Source: Amphibalanus amphitrite
Lineage: Eukaryota > Arthropoda > Thecostraca > Balanomorpha > Balanidae
Direction: 5' to 3'
Length of the DNA stretch: 64,000 nt
Assembly: GCF_019059575.1 (NCBI RefSeq)
Contig: NW_024881845.1
Span: forward strand, 496,001 to 560,000
Shown here: positions 1 through 11,600 of the stretch, piece after piece
Position numbering within the stretch: the first letter of the stretch is position 1
Layout of the letters: every line of letters begins with the position of its first letter
Notes under the pieces: model-generated
Told to the model about the DNA's origin: nothing
The model's input: the letters and a program-made list of their open reading frames with translations, nothing else
Database searches by the model: none
Program-made: the position numbers and the translations under genes

Positions 1-2412
1 CGCGTCGAATGAACTATAATTTGACCTTGAAAGGTCAACTTGAAAATTTGACCTCAGGTCAAGGTCATGACCTGACCGAAAAAGGTCATGTTGCATATTA
101 GTCGACGCGTCTCGGCAAGAAACACAATGAGGCCATCCCCAGCGTTCTATCTCTTTCCAATCGCGAGTTATTGGCAAAAATCTGTTTGCAGCCTCAGATG
201 ACCTCGGATGACCTTTCTAGAGGGTATCAGCAAAAATGACATCTAGGTCATCACGGGTGGTCCAAATCATTGTGATTCTGAAATATTTGGACTGTTCCTA
301 TGCGTACACACGGATCTAGAGGCATTTTCATTTTTCTCCATTGACTTGTAATGGAAAGGTCACGCCACTGACCTGACCTTAGGTCACGGATATAAAAAAA
401 TCTGAGATATACAAATTGTAGGCACCCATAACATCATGCAATCCACCAAGTTTAAAACCTTTCTGACAAACACTGCAGGCTGGACATGATTGCAAACTTT
501 TTTAGGCTTAGTCAGATAACTTGACCTCGTGACCTTACCTGACATGACCTGGGGTCAAAAATTTCACACATTGTCCAAAATTGATGTACCAAAAGCTACT
601 CCAAGCGGCGCGTCGCTACGCGCCGCGGTTTTTTGTTTATACGCAAGAAACGCGACAGGGTGGTAACATATGCCCCCCCCCCCACTGCACATTTGGGATT
701 TTTCCGATCTAGCGCGTATTAATTCCAAAAATCTTTTTTTGGATTTTTGTTTATTTTTTTGTGTCAGTGAGGCTAAGAAATGTCTGAATTTTTCATATAT
801 GGCATTGTTTTATCTGTATGTCCTCGTCAAGAATAGGAAAAATGCGCCCAAAGTTCACACTCATGCGTGATTACCCAATGGGCTCAGTAAGGCCCGAAAG
901 TATAGCTCAATTTCATTGTCCTGTCCTGTTGGTTTTATTCTTGCGAGGTCTTAAAGTTGCATATCTTCTGAAAGGCACCTTTATTAGGAATGGAATGGCA
1001 AACAGAAAGTATGACACAACCTTAACACAGGTCACAAAAATGACATTTACAAAAAAAAACCTTACAGACACCATATTGAAGGAATGGTATTCCAAATAAA
1101 TGTAGGAAATCAACAATGTTTTCCACACTTTTCCACTCCGAAACATATCCTATCGAATTCGCCACTATTTCCTGCACAAGACAACGCCTAGTTTGGCTGC
1201 CGGAACTTGCCTGAACACGGAATATTCACATTAGAGTATCTTAATACCCCACTCTAGGAGCGCTAGGGCAAATAGCACGATATAGGTATGTTCCGAACAT
1301 AGGCGAATAATTTTACTTCGTGATTTAGATGATGCATATTTCCTGAGACACATTCATTAGGAATAGGATGACAAGCGTAAATTATACACACCGTAATCTT
1401 ATGGGAGTGTGGGGGAGGGGAGGGGGAGGGGGAAAGGGTCGGATAAAACCCCATGGTTTTCCGCAAATTACTCGCGCAAAAAGCGGCCGATCGCGACGAA
1501 ACTTTCGGTGCCCTCGAGATCATCAATTTTACATCTAACCTAAAACTTTCATGACTCTGACCCAACTGACCTTTGACCTGTGGCATATTTCTCGAGACCA
1601 TGTTTGGCCGGAATCGCGATTCGGCGTATGCCAGCTCACATTATCCGCGGTTTCTAGTCTTTCTGTGGTTTTAAACGTTTAAATATGTGAAATGATGTTG
1701 GTGCCATGCATTATGATGGGTGTCAAGGTCACGTGAAGGTCAAGTCAAGGTCATTGACCTTTGATGACCTTGGTTCACTTTTTCGAGTTTAACTTGTTTC
1801 TAGGGTAGTTTTTGGTGCTGATTTCGAATTTAGCAACCATTTGAATATTTACAAAGTAGTTCTGGTGCCTTCGTACCATGTTACGAAGCTGTCAGTAGTA
1901 GGTAACACCTACTATGGATGGCCGGCAGGACGCCTACTGGTTGATCTGACCTGACCTGACCCGACCTGGCCTAAATGCATAAAGACATCGTCTGTGATCA
2001 AAACTAACATGAAATTCGTCATAAACACCCCAAAATACTCCGTAACACCCTAACTTTACGAAGTTTCAAGAGGTCTTGATTTCCCACTTTAGTTGGGTCA
2101 TTAAACTGACTTGGAAAGTCAACTAATGACCTTGGACTTTGATATTGGATATATTCGGCCTCATCTCGTCATAGGCAGCACGCTTGATTTTTCCGCGAAG
2201 CTCTAGCTTTATCAGGGGCCAAACGGCTGAGCCGGGGGTCCAATTGAACCCCCTATACTATGTTGATTATGCACATTTACAGGTAACATTCTAACCAGAA
2301 CACACCAGCCAGCATCGGTGCACAATCTGGCTAAAATACTACCTATGGTTTGCCCTCTACGAATAAAGACGTGCTAGATCGGAAAAATCCCCACTGTGCA
2401 CTGGGGCGAAGG
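1..2412. mobile_element. TTAA-flanked AGGTCA-rich element, left edge cut, interrupted by a Transib-like element
   Basis: Positions 1-687 match 18,799 to about 19,496 closely, and 2,404-2,412 match the last bases of that copy. The right end is followed by TTAA (2,413-2,416). The right terminus, read inwards as CCTTCGCCCCAGTG, resembles the terminus of the intact copy (CCTTCGTCCCAGTG). The element is non-coding and begins before the window. It is dense in AGGTCA half-sites, with TCAAGGTCA at about 59-67. Confidence 0.75.
688..2398. mobile_element. Transib-like non-autonomous element 1 (1.71 kb)
   Basis: The terminal inverted repeats begin CACATTTGGGATTTTTCC on the left and CACAGTGGGGATTTTTCC on the right, with 20 of 22 bases matching when extended to GATC. 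The flanking 5-bp duplication is CACTG (683-687 and 2,399-2,403). A CACAGTG-type terminus and a 5-bp CNNNG duplication are the hallmarks of Transib, the superfamily related to RAG1. The intact TTAA copy at 18,322-19,509 shows the empty site. There is no transposase. Positions 1,441-2,240 are shared with the copies at 13.6 and 38 kb. Confidence 0.72.
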
Positions 2413-2610
2413 TTAACATCGCTCGGTGATAATATTGCGAGCCTCAAATTGGCTTTCTCGCATTAACCGGCCCAGTACCGCACCTATAGGACTGCTACTA
2501 AGTAATATATCTCTTTAGCGTTCTTTGGCGGTACTAAAGGCCACAAGCAACGAACATGATAAAACCGGCCTACGAAAGAAGACGATGTGACTTCCTGCTG
2601 AGTTGCTCAC

Positions 2611-2694
2611 CTGGTCCCTGAGCAGTGCCAGCATCTTCTCCAGCAGCTGATCGTTGCCGCTGCAGGCCACACAATGGAACGGTGTTTCCTGGTT
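2611..2694 (-). CDS. nompC: nompC exon 14: ankyrin repeat 15 (last in window)
   Basis: The exon is 84 bp, 28 codons, phase 0 (acceptor TTTTCAG|AAC, donor CAG|GTGAGC). NQETPFHCVACSGNDQLLEK then MLALLRDQ matches fly LETAFHYCAVAGNNDVLMEMI, including the unusual ET.FH core. I found no further exon between here and position 1, so the gene continues out of the window. Confidence 0.9.
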
Positions 2695-5600
2695 CTGAAA
2701 AACGAAAAAGTAAAAACAGACAATCATTCAAGAAATGATGAGGTGTGACTACCGCAGAAAACGAATTTTCTTACTCTGGTCACAAGTCACCATACTAATT
2801 ATCACCGAGCCGAAGTTATGACATTTGAACCAGCACCATTCGTCATTCCTTTATAACTCAACGGGAGCTCATTATTTGACCAGTCTATTACGTCAATGAG
2901 ACACTGACCTGTGACGTCACATGGTCCAGCCGGGCGCCGCTGACACAGAGGAGGTCCAGTATATCCCCAGCCTCCTCCCCGGTCCAAGCCTGCGCGCTCC
3001 GGCTGGCCGCGCAGTGGAGCGGGGTCAAACCGGAGGCGTTCTCGGCGCACAGGAGACGCTCCAGACGCGCCTCCGAGTCAGCAACGTGACGTAACAGAGC
3101 CGTGATGACGTCACGGTGGCCAGCGGAGCACGCCAGGTGGAGAGGGGTGTCGCCGGACTGAAGAAGATAATCAGCAAATGAGGTGTCATGGGACGTTTTG
3201 AAGCCATCAAAACCAAGCAAGCGACAAATAATTTCCCATGGTAATACTAAAAGATATGCAAGTGGGTAAGCTCTCATTGTATAGCATTTCAATTGTACTT
3301 AATGGTTAACCAGATACAACGATGATGAATGTCCGATGATTGGTTGCACGATGATGGTTTGACGCCGATCGACATCTTCCAACCGTGATTATCCTGTTCT
3401 CGCGTCAAAACCAATCCTTAATGCATCCCATTAAACCAGGGGCGTAGGCAGGGGGGGGGGCCACTGGGCCATGGCCCCCCCCCCCTTGGGCGCCGAAGGC
3501 GCCCTTTGCGATTGGAGGGCGCCGAAGGCGCCCTCCAATCGCAAATGCAATTGGGATATAATCGAATCGAAAAACAATCGCGACTGGAGGGCGCCCTCCA
3601 ATCGCGAATGTGTTTACAGGGAAAATACGGATGGAGGGCGCCCTCGGAGGACGCCCATTCCAAATACGCCCTCCAAATACGGTTGGAGGGCTCCCTCGGG
3701 CGCCCTCCAACCACATTTGTAGGCTGTAGCTCTCTAAGCGTAACGGTGGTCGCCTATGTAAGCCGCTGTCCCGTAAATAAGCGCCCTCTCACCCGAAGGC
3801 GCCCTCCTGTAGGTCGCCACCCTGCTACATATTGCCGCCCTTCTGCTGATCGGCGTCCTCATAATTATTGGCGCTCTCCTACCTATTGCCCCCTCATGTG
3901 AAATTTTCAAGGCCGCCTTTCTCCTTTTTGGCACCCTATTGTTCAGTGCCGCCCTCCTACCTATTGGTTCCCTAGTCCTTCCTGTTGAATGTTAATCGGG
4001 GCCCTTCTCTTATTGGCGCCCTCGTGTTGATCGCCGCCCTCCTAACCACTGGCACCCTCCTGTTGATCACCGCCCTCCTATCCACTGGTACCTGCCTGTT
4101 GACCAGCGCCCTCCGCACAGACGCCCTCCTGTTCGTGTCATCCTCTTGAGCAAAGGCGCCCTCCTCACCAATGCCACCCCCATTTTAATCGTCACCCTTC
4201 CGCTCATTAACGACTTCCAGTTGATGACCGCCCTCCCACCTATTGGCGACCTCTTGTTGATCGCCACCCTCCTATTGGTGCTCTCCTGTTCCTCGCCACC
4301 CTCTTACCTGGTGGCGCCCTCCTGTTGATTGTTGATCGGGGCCCTCCTACCTATTGGTGCCCTCCTGTTGATCGCTGCCCTTCTATCCATTGGCGCCCTC
4401 CTGCTGCTCGCCAACTTCCTACCTATCGATGCCCTACTATCGAAACTCGGGATGTTGATCGGGGCTCTCCTACCTATTAGCGCCCTCCTGTGGATCGCAG
4501 CCTTTCTACCTATTGGCAACATCCGTTGATCGCTGCCCTCTTATAATTTATTTACTCCTTTGGCATGTTTTTCAACTTAGTCGTTCTATTGCACATAGTT
4601 GATGTCTTGCCTGTGAAAACTGCCACAAATGAACGTGCATTCAGCACAATGAATGAAGTACCTATACCTACCAAAACTATCTACGCTCTACGATGCATAA
4701 AACACGTCTTTGGTCTTAACGGATTGATCCTACTTTACGTGCATCATGGCATCTATATGGATTACGATTAAGTATTGTCAACAGGTTCGGCCGCAACAGC
4801 AGGCATCTGAAGTTTCGGTGATTGAAACTGGTTATGTGGGTACACTGTATGCATCTGTGAGAAGGCTATGAAGGCTGGTCTGAGGTAATTTGGATGATGT
4901 TTACGCATCTCGCGCTCCGGTATCAATCCGATACGGTGATTTGGTGCGTAGATATGCCACCGCCAATAAACTTTTATACATCGACACCCATGAGCCAAGC
5001 TTTCTATACAGTTTGTGTGGCAGCGGCCCGACCAAACCTTAGGTATTTTTTACACCTTCAAATTTGGTAAAAGAGCGAGAGGAGCTTTGAACGGTGATCG
5101 TATAAAAGGCGTGCCTAAAAAGCGGAGGAAAAGGTTGTTTTCAAAAATTTCGCGCGCCTTCGGCGCAGCATTTCAAGAACACTTGACCTTTTGTGACCTG
5201 GAGTATAAAGAATACACACGATGCAAAATCAATGCAGCACGACCTATACGAGGTTACGCAAAAAAAAACTGGTGGCATGGTAAAAAACGCCTCCCAACCC
5301 CCCCACCCCCCCCCCCCCACCCCGCTGAGCGATTTTTTATCTCGCGACCGTATGGCGCCCTCCTTGGGTGAGGTGGCGCCCTCCAAACCCTTGGCCCCCC
5401 CCTTCGCGATTTTCTAAATACGCCGCTGCATTAAACATCTCCAACTTCCAATAGCCAGTTACCCGACATCGATACTTGAAATTGCACCCGACATCACTCG
5501 TCAGATATCCGACTCTGATATCAACACACTCACACATCACACTGATCTGACTAGACAGTCGACACCACCTGACCTGACACTGGACGGCGGGGTCGGCCCC

Positions 5601-8600
5601 CTCCTCCAGCAGCAGTTGGCACGTCTCCAGGTGACCCCGCTCCGCCGCCACGTGCAGAGGCTGCCGACCTGAGATCGAGCGACACAGAACTAGCATCACC
5701 ATATGGATGCGGAAGTAACTTTTATGAAATGCTCCTTTTCGAAACCCGTTTGCAACCACCTAGCTGGCAAAAGTCAATTATTCAAAATAATTTATATTAG
5801 GACCAAAACGCGGTTCGATAATATCGTCATCAGTTGGTCCTAAATAAAATGATGACGATGACCATATTATCGAAACGCGTTTTGGTCCTAATATAAATTA
5901 TTTTGAATAATTGACTTTTGCCATATATGTCAGTATGAGCTTAAACAACCACCTAGCGGTAAAATAAAATTGTCTTAAATGTCCCATTTAATTTGTAATG
6001 TAACTAAATTTCAAGGCAAAAGCAAATAGTTTCACGCCATCAGTAGCATTAGATAACACCCAGGTCCCAGGCTTATAGAATATGCAACCTTGGATAATGG
6101 TGAACACTCACCCTTGTGATCGGTGCTGTCGACGGATGCCCCGGATTTGAGCAGAGCCCGAACACTCTCCGTACCGGCCGCACAGCCGGCTGCCAGGTGA
6201 AGAGGGGTTTCATCGCCGGGACCACCTGGCGGCGAGAGACAAACATTGGCTTTAGTAAAGAAATACGCAACACGCCGCTATATACATAAGACTTCATCAC
6301 AATCGAATGCCTGGTTCTTCATCGAATGAGATTTGCGCTAATGAAACACACGTCACACTAGTGAAAAGAACAATATTACCGTTGTTTGATTTAAAATAAT
6401 GAAAATAGACATTACATCCCGATGGACACACTCAAATAGCATAGCGCTTACCATTTCTTGCAAAATAAAATATCCATAAAATATTATTTCAACAAAGTTC
6501 AACAAACTTCCTTGACCCGTCAGTATCCCCACTCGTTAACCGTCGCCATGCCAGAAACAGCACGTGTTGGCCTCGCGTCCGACCCCGACTGACCGCCGGC
6601 CTTGAACGATATGCCCTGGGGCGAGGACCCGCCAGCTGACAACGGCAGAGGCGCACACAGCCAACTGGCTGGGTGGGGTAAATTATGGAGCGAGCCTACC
6701 GGTTCAGATTATTTTTTAGGGATTCCTATATACGTATCGAACACAGATGCAATGTAAATAAGAGGACAGGACATAAATCAAGCTATCACGAGTTCTCTAA
6801 GACCGTCCGTTCGGAGAGGTCGGCCGACGGTAAGAAAACAGGGTAGTAACCGACCCTATGGTTCTGAGCCCGGTCCCGAATGGGTGCTTTGACGTGTCGA
6901 CCATTCTTGAGCCTGATGCATGACATGTAATGTCCTTCATTTAGCTAACCAACATTTATTTATAATTTTGGCGATAAAAGAAGTCACGATTGGCGAATCT
7001 CTGATTCATCTCTGCAATAGCTGCGGCTAGCGGAGCGCAAAATTGGCAGAAAAGGGGTACTTGCGATATGCCGATTAACACTCACTATTCTACAGCGGTA
7101 TGACTATGAGGAACCAGTGCGTCGGCAAATGGGAAGCAGCTCTGAAACCGACCACTCAGCGATAGGCGGCACCATCAAATTTGCGACGGCAATGACCGCT
7201 GATATCGGAGAAGTCTAAAAATCGAATAGTTGTGCAATGGTCATCATACTATTGCCTTTTTAAAAATTGATGCAGTAATGTGACTACACCCAACACAAAA
7301 CGAAGCAATTTGATTCCCAGAGCCCATTAATACGAAAAAAGACTTGCAATTTAGCTGGTGGGACTGTCACTGACCTACTTCGACGGCCTCATCTCCCCTT
7401 TCCCTCTGTACTAGGCACATACCTTTCCGTTCCATGTGGGCACCATGGCCTAGCAGCGCCTCCACGGCGGCCGTCTGACCCGCCCCGGCAGCCAGATGGA
7501 GGGACGTCAGCCCTCCCTGTAGCAAAGAACAACGGAATAACACTGTCACAGTAATTCACAGAGGTAGCCGTCCGCTTTTACAGATAGCCACACACACGAA
7601 ATGAAAGAGATTAAGTACGATCGCTAATGCGTGTTGGCTACGGTACAAGACACTTGCGGTCTTGTACGAGCTTACTTACTATTACGATGCACGATCTTAG
7701 TACGATCTTTAAATAGTTACATTAGGTAGTTTTTGTTTGTCATATTCTAACTTTAGGAAATAAAAACGCTACATCTTACCCGACAGGTGGTGTCGACCAG
7801 TTCGCCGTTCTGAATCAGAGCGGCGATCACCGGACCGTGGCCCTCCAGCGCCGCCTGGTGGATGGCCCGCATACCAGACTGAAAATACGAGCATCAGCGG
7901 GATTCGAACCCGAGCCAACGCGGATTACAGTTTATCTGCACTAATCCATACATAACTGCGTGCATTGATATAGTATGCATATAAAATGTACATAAAATAT
8001 AAATTTATGGCTCATTAAACACGTCTGTAGCTTCCGTTCTCGCTACAGGCCTCGTTGAAGCGCATTAAATGCCGGATAATGTTTTCTCGGCAACAGTAAG
8101 CAGTTTTCCTTGTGCGTGTTGTTTGATGGTAACACGCAAAGCGCGTGCTGCAGACTGTTGTCAATGGTGGATGCAGTCGAGTTCCAAGGATAATTGCGGA
8201 AAAACAGTCCTTTTTCCGTTTGCTGTCATAAACCTAATGCTTCTTGATTTGTTCTGACATGTAAGACGACACCACAGCAGCAATTGTGCCAGCGCGTGCC
8301 ACGTAACACTTACTCTTGAAACAACAGCACGCAGCTTTCCCTAAAAATAGCATGATCCACGACATTTAATACATTCAGGACCTGCAAAATTAAATCTGTC
8401 CCGGCCCCATTCGTACATTGACTTTGTGATTACTTCATTGAAGCAAAACTGCTGGAGTTTTATGTTTCGTTGGAGGCAAGCTCTTTCGGTCTCACCAGAC
8501 CACTGCAGAATTATGAGATGATAGGATAGGGTGGAGATATTGAGTGTGGACCACCGACGGTGCGCCGCAACGGCAGAGACCGTCCCGTGGGATTGACGGG

Positions 8601-11600
8601 AATGTCGCGATGGGACCGATGGAACAGTCCGCCCTGCCGCTCAAACGGTCACCCCGGAGAGGGCGTGATCCTGACGTGGATTTATCCTCATCACCGCCCG
8701 GTTGTCTGGTGGGGGTGACCGTCAACCCAGAAAGGGAAGCGTGAGGAGGGATGCGGATAGGTTTATCCTGAACAAGACAAGGACGGATGAGACAACTACC
8801 CAAATCGTCCCACTAACGACGATTTCCCTTCACATTTCACTTCTGGCTCGTCATATCAAACGGCACACAATACCGTTTCCAAAACCTCGTTTCCGCCAGC
8901 CATGTAAGCCTTTGCATCACATTTATCTATCTCACCTTATTTGGCATCCTCAGGGGCAGACCCTTTTTGATGGCGGCCACCACGGCGCCGGGGTGTCCGC
9001 TGCGGGCCGCGATGTGCAGCAGGGTGTCGCCATCTTTTGTGCGGTCCAGCATTGAAGCTTTGAACTTGTCCGCCAGGGTTTCGACGACAAGCGTGTAGCC
9101 GTGCTCGGCGGCGACGTGCAGAGCGGTCCGGTCTGGCGATGTAAGAACGTGTGATGTCTGAAAATTACTCACATATTCTGTCTCCAAGACAAAAATAATA
9201 ACAGTTCCGTCGATGAAACACTCCATGCTCCAACAGCAGCGCGTTGAAAACCTATACCCAGCATAATCATAACTGAGCATAACTGAGCGTTTCCATGATA
9301 ATAAAACCCTTCCATTTGCCCCCGGATTTCCCCTCGGTGCCATAGATGAGCTACGAGCGATTCGCTCACCATGAGAGTCAAGAATGGCGGCGTCCGCTTC
9401 CAGACTGTGCAGGTATTTGACCATGCACTCGTCGCCCTCCGCGGCCGCCACGTGCAGCGCAGTCTGACCGTCTCCCTGTTCAACGGACAGAGGTACATGG
9501 TCTGTACATGGTCAGATCAGATGTCTTATACGAAACTCCGTTAAAATTATTCGAGTCCTATGTGATTCGTCCAGGCCGACCTGATACAAGCTAGCTAGCA
9601 CAAAGACAACAGCTGAAGTAGCCATGGGTTATCATGAATTACGGCTGCAGCTACACTACATATGATCATTACATTACCTCATCTGTTATTACTCAGTCCA
9701 TAACTCAGTCAAACTCCATCTGGAGTACCGCTGCCTTCCGCTTATAATACGTACACCAACTAACAAAGCTAAAATAATTACAAAGCGAAAACTCGCTAGC
9801 ATTCGGTATCAAGCACCGATGAACGTTTGCATTTAGTTTGCATTTACTCGTAGTTCGTGGTTCGTATGTGAATTACGTACGTTTTGAGCGTTCACCTTGG
9901 CGCCGTGCTCGATAAACAGTTTGGCCAGGTCCAGATCCCGGCGGTGGGCAGCCATGTGGAGCACCGTGTCACCGCTCCTCTTCCGGTACAGGACCTGTAA
10001 ATTAGGTGGGGATTCACAGTTGACACACTGGTAATCTCTGTAAGCAGTAAACGGTGCATGGCGATAACCCGACACATATTTCTTAATTCGAAAAGAAACT
10101 TATTCTTAAGAAACTTAAGGACTATCGATAAATGACGTAGGCTATTAGCAGCTGAAGACATGTTTCAAGCATTGCCACGTGTCAAGGTTGTTGCCGGTAG
10201 TATTTGACCGCACGACGGCAGTTCGATAAAAGGTGTCCGATTTAAAGTGAAACGCCGTGTAAGTCTCAAGTCAGTCAAAGCTGGCTGATCAAGAGAGTAA
10301 AAAGGAATCAAAAGAATTGAGACGATAAAATATGCATAAAAATCGGGTCGATATTATTCGAGCCACACTTTATCATGTCAGTTGTGACAGTCCAATAAGC
10401 CGAACAAAACACGCTGACGATAACAAATTACCTGTTGTTCGGCTTCTGAACCGAGCAGCTCCTTACAGACCTGCAGGGCTCCTACTTCCGTGGCGAGGAA
10501 CAGCGGGATGTTACCGTCCTGAAACCAGTAATAATGCGAAAATGTGCAGCTGAAACACGAGGAAATAAAAGGAGAGAAACAGCTGGATGGAGGGAGCGGC
10601 ACACCACACAATGCACATCGATCGAGGAAAATTCGTCGATACAGCGCGGAATAAAACAAATTGACAATGAATAAATAGCATCGATTGCGGACTACCTACA
10701 TTTTTTCGATTAATAATAATAATAACAACAACAAACCTACAGCATTTAGTAGTAACATGGAACAAAAATGATAGACGCACGCGTTTCGGCTAAATCACCG
10801 TCATCAGCGTCTAAAAGGAGAAAGGAGTTCTCCTTTTAGACGCTGATGACGGTGATTTAGCCGAAACGCGTTCGTCTATCATTTTTGTTCCGTGTTATTA
10901 TACTTGTCTCAACTGAAATAGCATTAAGTAGCTTATTTCGGCATCGTCGACAGTTCAACACCCAGCGCTTACTGCGTCCTCGGAGAGGCGGGCAGTGTCC
11001 ACTTTGAGTTGCTGTAGCAGGAGCCGCAGCACCCCCACTGCGGAGATCCTCGTGCACGCCAGGTGGACGCACGTCATCTGCTTCGGCTAGCCGGCAGAAG
11101 AATTTGAGTGAGGTCACGTAGAGGGATGTGAGTGGGGTAATGTGGCACAGAAGAAGATGCGATGGGGAAGTGCATCGAATGATTGTCATTAGTGTTGGTA
11201 TTTTGATTTCACATTTACCTAGTGAAGATGTGTCATGTCATCCCAACCCCGATGAAGCTTGAGCACTCGTATGCCTACCTATCCACAAAATGGAACAAGG
11301 GCTGTCTTACCTCCGCACGTGCGTAGATGTCAGCCTTTTTATTCAGCAATGCTTTGACCATGTCCTCTTTGCCGTTCAGTACTGCCATATGTAGAACGGT
11401 CATCCCCTCCTGCAAGAGACATCAAACATAAAAACATTAAGCAACAGTTCAAACAACGGCACGGATCAACATCACGTCAAACATTTACGTCTATTGCGAA
11501 GCCCTCTATCCTGAGCACGTGCCGCAAACCCTGGAAGTTAGTGTGTGGTGTAACAAGGAATATGCAGCAATCTCGATAAATGACTGGAATTCGAGGTGAC

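Noticed and set aside
4329-4529. Leu/Ile/Ala-rich frame that looks like a membrane protein
   Set aside because: It is a reading of the minisatellite inside the hAT element; the opposite strand is equally open.
3429-5436. CRISPR-like regular repeats
   Set aside because: The units are degenerate, have no unique spacers of constant size, and lie in a eukaryotic intron inside a hAT element.
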